The notes: generated by a model not told the origin, from the letters alone. Numbered from the stretch's first letter, positions 18,251-27,702 are shown. The stretch is DNA of 61,089 nucleotides from Flavobacteriales bacterium (GCA_028280815.1 JANQLC010000011.1:1-61089); one strand, 5' to 3'. Made by a program: numbers and translations.

Positions 18251-20686
18251 ATGCATGCGGAGACTCAGCGGGATATGTCCTTTGCAGAATTCAAAAAGAA
18301 CGTACTCGACGATTACAGGTTGGCGTTGCTCAGCCGCCAGGCAAGCCTTGTCGGACGCCGAGAAGTACTGAGTGGAAAAGCCAAGTTCGGGGTTTTCGGA
18401 GACGGCAAAGAAATCCCCCAAATCGCTATGGCCAAGGTGTTTGAAAACGGGGATTTCAAATCGGGTTACTACCGGGATCAGACCCTTATGATGGCGATTG
18501 GGCAACTGACCCTAAGTCAATTCTTTGCATCGCTTTACGCCGATACCCAACTCGAGCGGGAGCCCCACTCGTATGGCCGGCAGATGAACGGCCATTTCGG
18601 CACGCACTCCCTACGTCCCGATGGCACCTGGAAAGATTTGATGCAGCAGAAAAACGCAAGTGCTGACATATCCTGCGTGGCCGGACAGATGCCCCGTTTA
18701 CTCGGGCTGGCACAAGCCTCTTCGGTATATAGAGCGCTAAAAGGAATCGGGGACGCTCACAAATTTTCCCAGGGTGGAAACGAAGTCGCCTTTGGCACCA
18801 TTGGAGAGGGCGGCACCTCTGAAGGGCTCTTTTGGGAGGTTGTCAACGCGGCTGGCGTCCTACAGGTGCCCATGGTCCTATCGGTTTGGGACGACGGTTA
18901 TGCCATTTCCGTTCCCAAGCAATACCAGACCGTCAAAGGGTGCATTTCCGATGCCTTGCAAGGGCTGCAAAGGCAAGCGGGCACAAACGGTTGGGAAATC
19001 CTGAAGGCCAAGGGCTGGGATTACCCGGGGCTCGTCGAGACCTATCAGAAAGCTGCCCGACTAGCCCGCAAGCAACACGTACCCGTATTGGTACACGTAG
19101 AAGAATTAACGCAGCCCCAAGGGCATACCACTTCGGGCTCGCACGAGCGTTACAAATCCAAAGAGCGCCTGAAATGGGAAGCGGAATACGATTGCATCGC
19201 CAAGATGCGCGAGTGGATCCTGGGCTTTGAAATCCACGCCGATGACGACGTCTATCACATCGCAGGAGAAAAAGCGCTCAGCGCGATTGAAGCAGCCGCC
19301 CAACAAGCGGTAAACCAAGCGCGAAGAGAAGCTTGGAACGCTTATATAAACCCCATCAAGCGAGAAAGCGCTGTGGTCTGTGCGCACTTACAAGCCCTGT
19401 GCGAAGAATCCGCGCAAAGGGAATGGATCGGCAGCGCAATCGCTGAACTCCAGGGCAATGAGGCGCCGAAGAAGCGAGCACTCTTATCCACTGCGCGGCA
19501 AGTGCTACACCGCATAGCGTGCGAAGATACACCGGCTAAAAAATCCTTGCAACGGTGGGTGTCGGATTATACCCGAGCACAAGATCAAATCTATGGATCC
19601 CTATTGTACAGTGAGTCCACTCAGAGTTACCGACACATACCCGCCGTTGCGGCTGAATACCAGGCCGATGCGCCGGAAGTAGATGGGCGAATCGTATTGA
19701 GAGACAACTTTGATCGGCTCTTTGCCCAATATCCCGAACTGATGGCTTTTGGCCAAGACAGCGGCTTACTCGGCGACGTCAACCAAGGCTTGGAGGGTCT
19801 GCAGAAAAAATATGGCAGCACGCGCATAGCCGATGCGGGAATCCGGGAATCCGCCATCGTGGGGCGCGGCATCGGTTTGGCCATGCGAGGCTTACGCCCC
19901 ATCGCAGAGATCCAATACTTAGACTACATCCTATACGCCTACTCCACCCTCAGCGATGATCTGGCCACCCTGCACTACCGCAGCTGCGGTGGCCAAAAAG
20001 CACCTGTCATCATTCGCACACGCGGACACAGGCTCGAGGGAATCTGGCATTCGGGCTCACCCATGGGGGCGCTGCTCAACGGTTTTCGAGGCATTTACCT
20101 CTTAACCCCCCGAAATATGACACAGGCGGCCGGCTTTTACAATACCCTACTCCAATGCGACAACCCCGCCATCGTAGTGGAAAGCCTGAGGGGCTACCGT
20201 TTAAAAGAGCGGTTGCCGAGCAACCTAGGCGAATTCAAAACGCCCATCGGCCGGGTGGAATTTTTGAGAAGTGGACGCGATATAACCCTGGTCACCTACG
20301 GTTTTATGTGCGAAATTGCCATGCGTACGGCAAAAAGGCTCGCGGAATTTGGCATCGATGTAGAAGTGATCGACGCCCAGTCTTTGATACCCTTTGACGA
20401 TGCTCGGGCCGTGGTAAGCAGCCTGAAAAAGACCGGTCGCTTGGCCCTAGCCGACGAAGACGTGCCGGGCGGTTGTTCCGCGTATTTACTGCGAGAAATC
20501 CTCGAAGCCCAAGACGGATATCGCTATTTGGACAGCAAACCGCTCACCATCACCGCGAGAGAACACCGCCCTGCTTATGGCAGTGACGGAGATTATTTCT
20601 CCAAACCCTCGGAAGACGACGTTTTCGAAAAGCTATACGACTTGATGCACGAGGCAAATCCCAAAAAGTTTCCCGCTCTATTCTGA
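18251..20686 (+). CDS. 2-oxoacid dehydrogenase E1 component, fused alpha and beta subunits
   Basis: A thiamine-diphosphate enzyme that decarboxylates a branched-chain 2-oxoacid (or pyruvate) and passes the acyl group to an E2 lipoyl protein. The alpha half has SYGRQMNGHFGTHS, the TPP/Mg region IGEGGTSEG with SVWDDGYAISVP, and VEELTQPQGHTTSGSHERY. The beta half, from about residue 480, has FGQDSGLLGDVNQGL, AEIQYLDYILYAYSTL and the C-terminal VIDAQSLIPFD. The fused, 811-residue form is common in Bacteroidota. Substrate is usually annotated as 2-oxoisovalerate but is not proven by motifs. No E2 or E3 gene is adjacent. Its last codons are copied in the tandem repeat downstream. Confidence 0.92.
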   Translation: MHAETQRDMSFAEFKKNVLDDYRLALLSRQASLVGRREVLSGKAKFGVFGDGKEIPQIAMAKVFENGDFKSGYYRDQTLMMAIGQLTLSQFFASLYADTQLEREPHSYGRQMNGHFGTHSLRPDGTWKDLMQQKNASADISCVAGQMPRLLGLAQASSVYRALKGIGDAHKFSQGGNEVAFGTIGEGGTSEGLFWEVVNAAGVLQVPMVLSVWDDGYAISVPKQYQTVKGCISDALQGLQRQAGTNGWEILKAKGWDYPGLVETYQKAARLARKQHVPVLVHVEELTQPQGHTTSGSHERYKSKERLKWEAEYDCIAKMREWILGFEIHADDDVYHIAGEKALSAIEAAAQQAVNQARREAWNAYINPIKRESAVVCAHLQALCEESAQREWIGSAIAELQGNEAPKKRALLSTARQVLHRIACEDTPAKKSLQRWVSDYTRAQDQIYGSLLYSESTQSYRHIPAVAAEYQADAPEVDGRIVLRDNFDRLFAQYPELMAFGQDSGLLGDVNQGLEGLQKKYGSTRIADAGIRESAIVGRGIGLAMRGLRPIAEIQYLDYILYAYSTLSDDLATLHYRSCGGQKAPVIIRTRGHRLEGIWHSGSPMGALLNGFRGIYLLTPRNMTQAAGFYNTLLQCDNPAIVVESLRGYRLKERLPSNLGEFKTPIGRVEFLRSGRDITLVTYGFMCEIAMRTAKRLAEFGIDVEVIDAQSLIPFDDARAVVSSLKKTGRLALADEDVPGGCSAYLLREILEAQDGYRYLDSKPLTITAREHRPAYGSDGDYFSKPSEDDVFEKLYDLMHEANPKKFPALF

Positions 20687-20910
20687 GGAATCGCGGGCGC
20701 GACATCGGTCGGGATTCGACATCCAACGGAGCTAAACACAGCGGTATCCCCAAATTTTCCGCCCTATTCTGAGGAATCGCGGGCGCGACATCGGTCGGGA
20801 TTCGACATCCAACGGAGCTAAACACAGTGGTATCCCCAAATTTTCCGCCCTATTCTGAGGAATCATGGATGCGACATCGGTCGGGGTGCGACACAGCTAA
20901 ACACAGTGGA
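20658..20910 (+). repeat. Tandem repeat, 86-bp unit, three copies, copying the E1 3' end
   Basis: The segment beginning CTATTCTGAGGAATC starts at 20678, 20764 and 20850, giving a constant 86-bp period. Copies one and two are nearly identical from there to the next copy. Copy three differs (GCGGGC becomes ATGGAT) and has a deletion. Each copy includes a version of the E1 C-terminal codons and stop: KFPALF-stop in the gene and KFSALF-stop in copy two. It is a tandem duplication of a gene end, not a spacer-repeat array. Confidence 0.9.
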
Positions 20911-21311
20911 TGGGGTTTGTTCTTTCCAGTCAACGCGGTAATTCTTCATATATGGAGCTGCTCAGCCTTCTCGGCTGCCCTTTTCTACGTCTTTCTCCGT
21001 TGTTTTCTCGGTGGTTTGTTTTATGCGCTTTCTCGTTGTGCTTCTTCTGTGGCTTCGATCGTCTGAGTTGCCTCCGCTTCTCGGCCGCCTCTTTCTTTGG
21101 TTTTGTCTGACGCAATTGTCGAGGGGTTTTCCGTTTTCCAGCTAGGCAGCGGAGGCATTCCAAAGCCCCTAACCCCAGGTCAAGTATACCAACAGGTCGC
21201 CAGAGCCGAATAAGAACCCTCTGAGGAAGAAGTCTCACTTCCTTACACCTGTTCCATCCAATTCTCTCAATTAAATTTTAGCAAATTTTTTTATCAAGTC
21301 TAAATAATATT
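20911..21311. other. Intergenic stretch between the repeat and receptor 1
   Basis: About 400 bp. It is rich in short TTCTCGG/TCTTT-type words on the plus strand, which read as Lys/Arg-rich low-complexity sequence on the minus strand (a 102-codon frame at 20930-21238). I see no homology or start context that makes it a gene. Confidence 0.45.
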
Positions 21312-21319
21312 TAGCTTTG
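21312..21319 (+). promoter_or_regulatory. -7 promoter box before receptor 1
   Basis: TAGCTTTG followed by C, a perfect TAnnTTTG, 21 bases before ATG 21341. Confidence 0.6.
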
Positions 21320-21340
21320 CCAAATAAAAAACGTGAGGCG

Positions 21341-23707
21341 ATGAAAAATTATTTAAGCTGTGCAATTCCCATACTATTTATTTTATTCACATCGGTGTCT
21401 TTACGAGCACAGGGCGCGGTACTCAAAGGCAGGGTTACCGATGAAAACGGGCGTCCTATACCCGCTGTGATCATCCTAAAAGAGCTCAAAAAGGGCACCG
21501 ATTCCAATTTCGACGGCTCATACCGCATTTCAGCTATTCCGTCGGGCACTTTCACAGTGGTAATGAGCAGCTTGGGCTATTTGCCAAAGTCGAAGAAGAT
21601 CAGCTTTGAGGATGGAAAAACCCATGTATTCAATGCACGGCTAAGGGAGTTGACCCAGCAACTCGGCGGGGTGGTCGTCACCGGTTCGCGAGAAAGGGAA
21701 AACCGCAAGAAGTCGCCGATGATTGTAAAGGCTATCGGCAAACAAACGCTTGACGAGGTTCAAGCGGTCGACTTAGGCCAAGGCATTAACTTTCAGCCCG
21801 GGTTAAGGTACGAGGACAATTGTCAAAATTGCGGTTTCAGCCAGTTGAGGATGAATGGATTAAGCGGGTCATATACACAAATTTTGATAGATGGCAGACC
21901 GATTTACAGCACTTTGGCAGGGATTTACGGTTTGGATCAAATCCCGACAGCTATGATCAACCGGATCGAAGTGGTGAGTGGTGGTTCTTCCCTATACGGT
22001 GGAAATGCCATTGCCGGAACGGTCAATATCATTACCAACGACCCGGTTGTAAATGGCTTTCAAATCAAAACCAACACGGCTTTGATAGACGGAGAGCGAT
22101 CGGATAACAACATCTCTTTTGCCACTTCCACAGCCAATGACGAACTCGACTTGGGCGCTTATTTTTACGGGAATTTCCGCCGACGAAGTTGGTGGGACGC
22201 AACAGGTGGTCGGTATTCCGATTATTCCGAGATACCTGAAATTCTCAACAACTCCTTTGGTTTCAACTCTTATTATAAGCCCGGAGACCGAAGCAAGCTG
22301 AAACTCGAAAGTCACTTTATCGACGAGTTTAGAAGAGGGGGAAACAAATTTGATCAGCCGCCGCATGAAGCAGACATCGCCGAACAGTTGGACCATAAAA
22401 TTTACGGCGGCCAATTGAGTTATGAATTAAATTCAAAAGATCAAACGGATCACTATTCCGCTTATGTCTCAGGCCAAGCCGTAAACAGAAAGAGTTATTA
22501 CGGTGCGGGTCAGGACCCGAATGCGTATGGGCGAACCCGCGATGTTTCGGCAATAGGAGGCCTGCAATGGAATAAGAGATTTCACAATGCGTTGAATGAC
22601 GAAGCCGCTTGGGTTTCCGGTGTAGAGACCAGTTATGAGAAAGTAAGGGATAAAATGGCGGCATACAAACGATCCAATGATCAAAGGGTATGGAATACAG
22701 GGATTTATTCACAACTCGATTTTCATCCGATGAAAAGGCTAAAAGCCTCGATCGGCGCACGCTTAGATTTGGTGGGTATCAACGGCGATTATCTCCTCGG
22801 ACAAACCAAAGATCACACCGATTACAATACGACTGAACTAAGCCCGAGAATGGGTTTGCTCTACGCCCTATCGGACCACTTCAGACTTAGAACCTCTTAT
22901 GCAAGGGGATTTAGAGCGCCGCAAGCATTTGACGAAGATTTACATGTGGAACAAGTAGGCGGAGAACAATCCTTCATCATGCTGAGTAAGGATTTAAAGC
23001 CCGAACATTCGAATAGCTTCACTGCTTCCCTCAACTGGGATCATTCCAGCGATGGGCTTTACACGGAAATTCTCCTGGAAGGCTTTTATACCAAATTAGA
23101 CGATCAGTTCATCAATGTGCCTGTCGAACAAAAAGCGGACTATCGAATAGTGCAAAAGCGCAACGGAAGCGGAAGTTATGTTTCGGGCGTGAATTTCAGA
23201 ATCGATAATTCGTTTCATTCACGGATGCAAACCCAGCTCGGGCTTACTTGGGAAACCGCTCGTTTCGACAAACCGGAAAAAATTTTAGAAGCGCCTGACG
23301 GATTTAAAGTCGTCGACGGCATTTCAAGTTCAAGGAAAATTATGCGGACGCCCAACCTATATGGCTACTTTACAGCAAATTGGGAGATGTCGCACCACGT
23401 CGATCTGAACCTTTCGGGTGTTTATACCGGATCCATGGTGGTACCCTATGACGGTGGCGGCACATTTCGAGGCGGGGATGCACGCTTTTTTGATAGTCCC
23501 AAATTCTTTGAATTCAACACCAAGATCGGTTATCACTTTCAGCTGACCGATAATTATTCGGTTAACCTGAGCGGCGGCATTCAAAACCTGTTTAACAGCT
23601 ATCAAGAAGAATTTGATACCGGACCCGATAGGGCTTCGACCTTCATCTACGGCCCCAGCCGGCCGCGCACCTTCTTTATCGGAATAAAAATCGGAAATTT
23701 GGATTAG
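21341..23707 (+). CDS. TonB-dependent receptor (paralog 1)
   Basis: A 788-residue outer-membrane transporter. A signal peptide (CAIPILFILFTSVSLRAQG) is followed by a carboxypeptidase-regulatory-like domain (to about residue 100), a TonB plug with VVVTGSRERENRKKSP and the Cys pair in CQNCGFSQLRMNGLSGSYTQ, then ILIDGRPIYS and the plug end VVSGGSSLYGGNAIAGTVNI. A 22-strand-type barrel ends in RPRTFFIGIKIGNLD. The start is ATG 21341 after the promoter box. Receptors with this CxxCG plug motif are often predicted for metals or metal chelates, but the ligand is not shown. It is paralogous to the receptor at 24011 and arose with it by a duplication that also copied the start of trmD. Confidence 0.92.
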   Translation: MKNYLSCAIPILFILFTSVSLRAQGAVLKGRVTDENGRPIPAVIILKELKKGTDSNFDGSYRISAIPSGTFTVVMSSLGYLPKSKKISFEDGKTHVFNARLRELTQQLGGVVVTGSRERENRKKSPMIVKAIGKQTLDEVQAVDLGQGINFQPGLRYEDNCQNCGFSQLRMNGLSGSYTQILIDGRPIYSTLAGIYGLDQIPTAMINRIEVVSGGSSLYGGNAIAGTVNIITNDPVVNGFQIKTNTALIDGERSDNNISFATSTANDELDLGAYFYGNFRRRSWWDATGGRYSDYSEIPEILNNSFGFNSYYKPGDRSKLKLESHFIDEFRRGGNKFDQPPHEADIAEQLDHKIYGGQLSYELNSKDQTDHYSAYVSGQAVNRKSYYGAGQDPNAYGRTRDVSAIGGLQWNKRFHNALNDEAAWVSGVETSYEKVRDKMAAYKRSNDQRVWNTGIYSQLDFHPMKRLKASIGARLDLVGINGDYLLGQTKDHTDYNTTELSPRMGLLYALSDHFRLRTSYARGFRAPQAFDEDLHVEQVGGEQSFIMLSKDLKPEHSNSFTASLNWDHSSDGLYTEILLEGFYTKLDDQFINVPVEQKADYRIVQKRNGSGSYVSGVNFRIDNSFHSRMQTQLGLTWETARFDKPEKILEAPDGFKVVDGISSSRKIMRTPNLYGYFTANWEMSHHVDLNLSGVYTGSMVVPYDGGGTFRGGDARFFDSPKFFEFNTKIGYHFQLTDNYSVNLSGGIQNLFNSYQEEFDTGPDRASTFIYGPSRPRTFFIGIKIGNLD

Positions 23708-23821
23708 ATCTCGATCGGTATGACAAGCGTTTTGCCCGAGTTGCTTAAAAGCCCATTCTCCGCTTCCATATCTAAAAGGGCGATCGACAGGGGGCTGGTG
23801 TACAGCTATGCGATTTAAGGG
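23708..23821 (+). pseudogene. Truncated copy of the 5' end of trmD
   Basis: These 114 bases align base for base with the junction after receptor 2 and the first 37 or so codons of trmD (26444-26572). Shared stretches include AAGCGTTTTGCCCGA and CATTCTCCGCTTCCATATC. About a dozen bases are lost just after the ATG, and other substitutions and small indels break the frame. It cannot make a TrmD domain. It marks one edge of a tandem duplication of receptor plus 5'-trmD. Confidence 0.88.
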
Positions 23822-23976
23822 ACGGTGGGTGCTGAGGCCGGCACGCTCAGATGCGCTGTTTGGGCGCTGAGGACTAAAAGGCCTAGCGTAAAATCACATA
23901 TCTCAGACGGCATAGAGAAAGGCTAAATCTTCTCCTATACGAGTGGAATTATTTGTTCTGGAGTCTGAGCACGCCC

Positions 23977-23984
23977 TATATTTG
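23977..23984 (+). promoter_or_regulatory. -7 promoter box before receptor 2
   Basis: TATATTTG followed by C, a perfect TAnnTTTG, with an upstream TTTG at 23952-23955 that could be the -33 element (21-base spacer). The GTG start of receptor 2 is 27 bases downstream. Confidence 0.6.
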
Positions 23985-24010
23985 CAGGAGCTTCATTTAA
24001 AATAAAAACC

Positions 24011-26443
24011 GTGATAAAAGTCATTGTCTCAAATGCACTCTGCGCCGTATGCTGCATCCCGGCACATTCACAAAATGCCAAATTAACCGGTGTGATACGG
24101 GATGAAAAACACAATCCCTTGCCCGGTGCCACTGTTTTTATTCGCTCCCTTAACATCGGAGCCGAAGCGGATAAACAGGGGTTATACACCCTGAGCCATA
24201 TCCCACTCGGAACCTATGGGGTCAGCGTAAAAATGAACGGGTATCGAACGCTCACCCAAACCATTCGATTCTCAACCCCCAAAACCTACTCCCTCGACCT
24301 GTATTTAAAACCCGACAACAGAAAACTGCCGGAAGTGGTCGTGACCGGGTCACGGGAACGCATCGACCGCAAAAAGTCGCCGGTTGTCGTAAACACCATC
24401 GACAGACAGACTTTCGATGCGGTACAAGCGGTTAGTTTGGGACAAGCCTTAAACTTTCAGCCCGGCTTGAGATACGAACAAGATTGTCAGTTTTGCGGCT
24501 ATAGTCAATTGAGAATGAACGGATTGAGCGGAGCTTATACCCAAATCTTGATAGATGGCAGACCGGTTTTCGGCCCCTTAACTGGTTATGGATTGGATCA
24601 AATCCCGACGGTTATGATCGATCGCATAGAGGTCATAAGCAGTGGCGGCTCTTCGATCTATGGACGAAATGCCATTGCTGGAACGGTCAACATCATTACG
24701 CGTGATCCCGTGATCGACGGATTTCAAATCGAGACCCAGACGGCTCTGATCGATGGAGAGCGATCGGATAACAACATCTCCTTTGCCGCATCCACGGCAG
24801 GTGACAACCTCAATTTGAGCACACTCCTATATGGAAATTTCCGCCGACGAAACTGGTATGACGCCAATGACGACCAGTACAGTGAGATACCGAAAATCTC
24901 AAATAATTCCTTTGGATTCAATTCCTATTACAGACCCGGAGACCGAAGCAAATTGAAGCTCGAAAGCCACTTTATCGACGAATCGAGAAGGGGCGGTACC
25001 GATTTTGAAAAACCCGTGGACAAAGCCAAAATGGCGCTGCAACTCGACCACCAAATCTATGGCGGACAACTGAGTTATGAGTTGGACTCCAAAGATCAGA
25101 CGAACCACTATTCCGCTTACCTTTGGAGTCAAGCGGTTTACAGGAAAGAAGACGTGCACAAACCGATGGCAATGCCATCCATGAATATGAAGGGAAAATC
25201 CATGTCGGAAATGAAACCAGGCGCCATGAAGCCTGGAGAGATGTCCACATCGGGCATGAAATCTATGTATATGTTGATGACTGACAGAACCCGTAGTTTT
25301 TCTGGAATCGCAGGGCTTCAATGGAATAAGATATTTCACAGGGTTTTGCGCGACGAAGCCGCTTGGGTTTCGGGTATAGAAGGCGATCGTGAAAAATTAA
25401 AGGTAAAGTATTCACACAAAAGGGAAACCGATAAAATACATACCGATCAGAGCGTTTGGAATACGGCAGCTTACGCCCGGTTTAGCTTTAATCCGTTAAG
25501 GAAATTAACCACGGCAATCGGTGCGCGTTTAGACTGGGTCCATATAGACTCCGACTATCTCTTCCAAGATCATACCGAAAGGCATAGCGATTATGCCACG
25601 ACTGAGCTCAGCCCCGGCCTCAACCTGCGCTACGCTTTCTCAGATCACCTGAGATTGAGGACCTCCTATGCGAGCGGCTTCAGGGCACCGCAAGCGAGCG
25701 TTTTGATGATGATCGACGATGCGCCGGCGGACCAAAACCTGAAGACGGAAAAGTCCGACAATTTCACCGCCTCCCTCAATTGGGATTACGCCAGCCCCCA
25801 ATTCTATATGGAAATTCTCTTAGAAGGCTTTTACACCCAAATAGACAACCCGTTTATAACCGAGCCCCAAGACCAAGACGACTACCTCAGAAAACTCATA
25901 CGCAACGGCGTTAGGAGCCGTGTTTCGGGAATCAATTTCAGAATCGACAATTCCTTTCATTCCAGGATCCAAACCCAGGTAGGTCTGACCTGGCAAAGCG
26001 CTCGTTATGATAAGCCGGAGGAGATCTTAGACAGGGACAAAATCGCCGAAGGCGGCGCCTCAAGCAGTAAAAAAATCATGAGAACCCCCAATCTATATGG
26101 CTACTTCACAGCCCATTTCGAAATGTCAAACCGCTTTGACTTAGACCTTTCCGGAGTTTATACGGGTTCCATGGTGGTACCCTATTATGGAGGGGGTACC
26201 CTGTGGGAGGGGAAAGCGAGTTTTTACGACAGTCCGGAATTCTTTGAACTCAATACCCAACTCAACCATCACTTACCCCTCATCACAGATTGTGAAATCG
26301 ACCTGAGTGCGGGGGTTCAAAATATTTTTAACCGTTACCAAGACAATTTTGACAGCGGACCCAACCGGTCTAACAGCTTCATCTATGGCCCTTACCGTCC
26401 GCGCACCTTCTTTGTCGGGATAAAAATCGGAAATTTGGATTAG
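24011..26443 (+). CDS. TonB-dependent receptor (paralog 2) with Met-rich insertion
   Basis: An 810-residue outer-membrane transporter with the same architecture as paralog 1: regulatory-like domain (GVIRDEKHNPLPGATVFI), plug with VVVTGSRERIDRKKSP and CQFCGYSQLRMNGLSGAYTQ, barrel ending RPRTFFVGIKIGNLD. The start is a GTG at 24011 giving a short signal peptide (VIKVIVSNALCAVCCIPAHSQ); no in-frame ATG lies upstream. Residues about 385-422 are an insertion absent from paralog 1 with about a dozen methionines (for example MPSMNMKGKSMSEM), probably an extracellular loop. Met-rich loops bind Cu(I) or Ag(I) in other proteins, so a copper-related ligand is possible. trmD follows after 10 bp. Confidence 0.9.
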   Translation: MIKVIVSNALCAVCCIPAHSQNAKLTGVIRDEKHNPLPGATVFIRSLNIGAEADKQGLYTLSHIPLGTYGVSVKMNGYRTLTQTIRFSTPKTYSLDLYLKPDNRKLPEVVVTGSRERIDRKKSPVVVNTIDRQTFDAVQAVSLGQALNFQPGLRYEQDCQFCGYSQLRMNGLSGAYTQILIDGRPVFGPLTGYGLDQIPTVMIDRIEVISSGGSSIYGRNAIAGTVNIITRDPVIDGFQIETQTALIDGERSDNNISFAASTAGDNLNLSTLLYGNFRRRNWYDANDDQYSEIPKISNNSFGFNSYYRPGDRSKLKLESHFIDESRRGGTDFEKPVDKAKMALQLDHQIYGGQLSYELDSKDQTNHYSAYLWSQAVYRKEDVHKPMAMPSMNMKGKSMSEMKPGAMKPGEMSTSGMKSMYMLMTDRTRSFSGIAGLQWNKIFHRVLRDEAAWVSGIEGDREKLKVKYSHKRETDKIHTDQSVWNTAAYARFSFNPLRKLTTAIGARLDWVHIDSDYLFQDHTERHSDYATTELSPGLNLRYAFSDHLRLRTSYASGFRAPQASVLMMIDDAPADQNLKTEKSDNFTASLNWDYASPQFYMEILLEGFYTQIDNPFITEPQDQDDYLRKLIRNGVRSRVSGINFRIDNSFHSRIQTQVGLTWQSARYDKPEEILDRDKIAEGGASSSKKIMRTPNLYGYFTAHFEMSNRFDLDLSGVYTGSMVVPYYGGGTLWEGKASFYDSPEFFELNTQLNHHLPLITDCEIDLSAGVQNIFNRYQDNFDSGPNRSNSFIYGPYRPRTFFVGIKIGNLD

Positions 26444-26453
26444 AGCTCGATAT

Positions 26454-27128
26454 ATGCGCATTGACATCATAAGCGTTTTGCCCGAATTGCTCAAAAGTCC
26501 ATTCTCCGCTTCCATATCAAAAAGGGCGATCGAAAAGGGGCTGGTACAGGTACGGCTACACGATTTAAAGGACTATGCCATCGGCAGGGCCAAGCGGGTG
26601 GATGACTATGCCTATGGCGGTGGGGCGGGCATGGTGTTGATGCCGGAGCCTTTGGACAAAGCCATCTCAAAGCTAAAGGCTGAGCGAGAGTACGATGCGG
26701 TTGTCTATCTGACGCCCGATGGTGAAACCTTAGACCAAAGGTGCTGCAACCAGCTGTCCCTCAAAGAGAATTTCATGCTGATTTGCGGGCATTACAAAGG
26801 CATTGACCAGCGCATCCGAGAAATGCACGTAACCCGTGAAATTTCAATTGGGGACTACGTATTAAGCGGCGGTGAACTGGCTGCTGCTGTACTCTCCGAT
26901 GCGCTGATACGACTTATTCCGGGTGTTCTAAACGACGAGACCGCTGCCCTCTCCGATTCCTTTCAAGACGGGCTGCTCGCCCCCCCGATTTACACCCGAC
27001 CCGCCGCTTATAAAGGGAAGAGCGTACCCGAGGTCTTGCGGTCTGGGAATTTTCTCAAAATCCAACAGTGGCAGCATGAACAAGCGCTAAAACGCACCGA
27101 GAAGCGCCGCCCAGACCTATTGGGATAG
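26454..27128 (+). CDS. trmD: tRNA (guanine-N1)-methyltransferase TrmD
   Basis: Makes m1G37 in tRNAs with G36, protecting against frameshifting. The 224-residue SPOUT enzyme shows MRIDIISVLPELLKSPFSAS, VDDYAYGGGAGMV, the knot region LICGHYKGIDQRI, ISIGDYVLSGGELAA and the C-terminal PPIYTRPAAYKGKSVPEVL. Length is normal. It lies 10 bp after receptor 2 and 65 bp before the rplS start. trmD-rplS is a widespread pairing. Confidence 0.96.
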   Translation: MRIDIISVLPELLKSPFSASISKRAIEKGLVQVRLHDLKDYAIGRAKRVDDYAYGGGAGMVLMPEPLDKAISKLKAEREYDAVVYLTPDGETLDQRCCNQLSLKENFMLICGHYKGIDQRIREMHVTREISIGDYVLSGGELAAAVLSDALIRLIPGVLNDETAALSDSFQDGLLAPPIYTRPAAYKGKSVPEVLRSGNFLKIQQWQHEQALKRTEKRRPDLLG

Positions 27129-27138
27129 GAGTTGTGAA

Positions 27139-27168
27139 TTTGGTAAAGCAGAAAAAAAGCTACCTTTG
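27139..27168 (+). promoter_or_regulatory. Promoter with -33 and -7 elements before rplS
   Basis: TTTG at 27139-27142 and TACCTTTG at 27161-27168 are separated by 18 bases, close to the Bacteroidota consensus TTTG-N19-TAnnTTTG. It gives rplS its own promoter and rules out the longer frame from 27134. Confidence 0.65.
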
Positions 27169-27193
27169 CAGCCACAACTGCAGCACAGGCGCT

Positions 27194-27544
27194 ATGGACG
27201 CTTTACTCAAACACGTTCAAGACACTTTCATCGAGAAAAAGGACTTTCCGAAATTTAAGGCCGGCGATACCGTTACGGTATACTACCAAATCAGGGAGGG
27301 CAACAAGACCCGAACCCAATTCTTTCGTGGTGTAGTCATTCAAAAGAGGGGCCAAGGCGCTACCGAAACCTTTACGGTTCGTAAGATGAGCGGTGCGTTT
27401 GGCGTAGAGCGCATCTTTCCGCTCAACCTGCCCAGCATCCAAAAGATAGAGGTTAACAAACGCGGCAAAGTGCGCCGGGCTCGCATATTCTACCTGAGAA
27501 ACCTGACCGGTAAGCGCGCGCGCATCAAAGAACAAATGCTGTAA
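27194..27544 (+). CDS. rplS: 50S ribosomal protein L19
   Basis: A component of the large ribosomal subunit near the 30S interface. The 116 residues begin MDALLKHVQDTFIEKKDFPKF and contain the family core FRGVVIQKRGQGATETFTVR and GVERIFPLNLPSIQKIEVNK, ending in RIKEQML. The start at 27194 matches other L19 proteins. A frame open from 27134 would run through the promoter. It follows trmD as in many bacteria. Confidence 0.97.
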   Translation: MDALLKHVQDTFIEKKDFPKFKAGDTVTVYYQIREGNKTRTQFFRGVVIQKRGQGATETFTVRKMSGAFGVERIFPLNLPSIQKIEVNKRGKVRRARIFYLRNLTGKRARIKEQML

Positions 27545-27694
27545 TTCTCGGCCCAGCGGCCAATCGAACTGGAATCCCACCTCAGAAAGACGCAAGTTCA
27601 GTATCCAGTAATTTGTCGAACGATATACCGGTGAGGCGGCGGCAAAATGGGCGGGTAAAGGGGTTTGGCTGATCGCAAATCGAGCAAATAAGCG

Positions 27695-27702
27695 TAGCTT
27701 TG
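27695..27702 (+). promoter_or_regulatory. -7 promoter box before tRNA-Pro
   Basis: TAGCTTTG followed by C, a perfect TAnnTTTG, 72 bases before the mature tRNA 5' end. Confidence 0.5.

Noticed and set aside
20658-20910. Regular repeats that could suggest a CRISPR array
   Set aside because: The units are 86 bp, directly abutting, without unique spacers, and contain the end of the preceding gene. No cas genes are present.
20930-21238. 102-codon minus-strand frame rich in Lys and Arg
   Set aside because: The bias comes from short T/C-rich words on the other strand. It has no start context and no recognisable domain.
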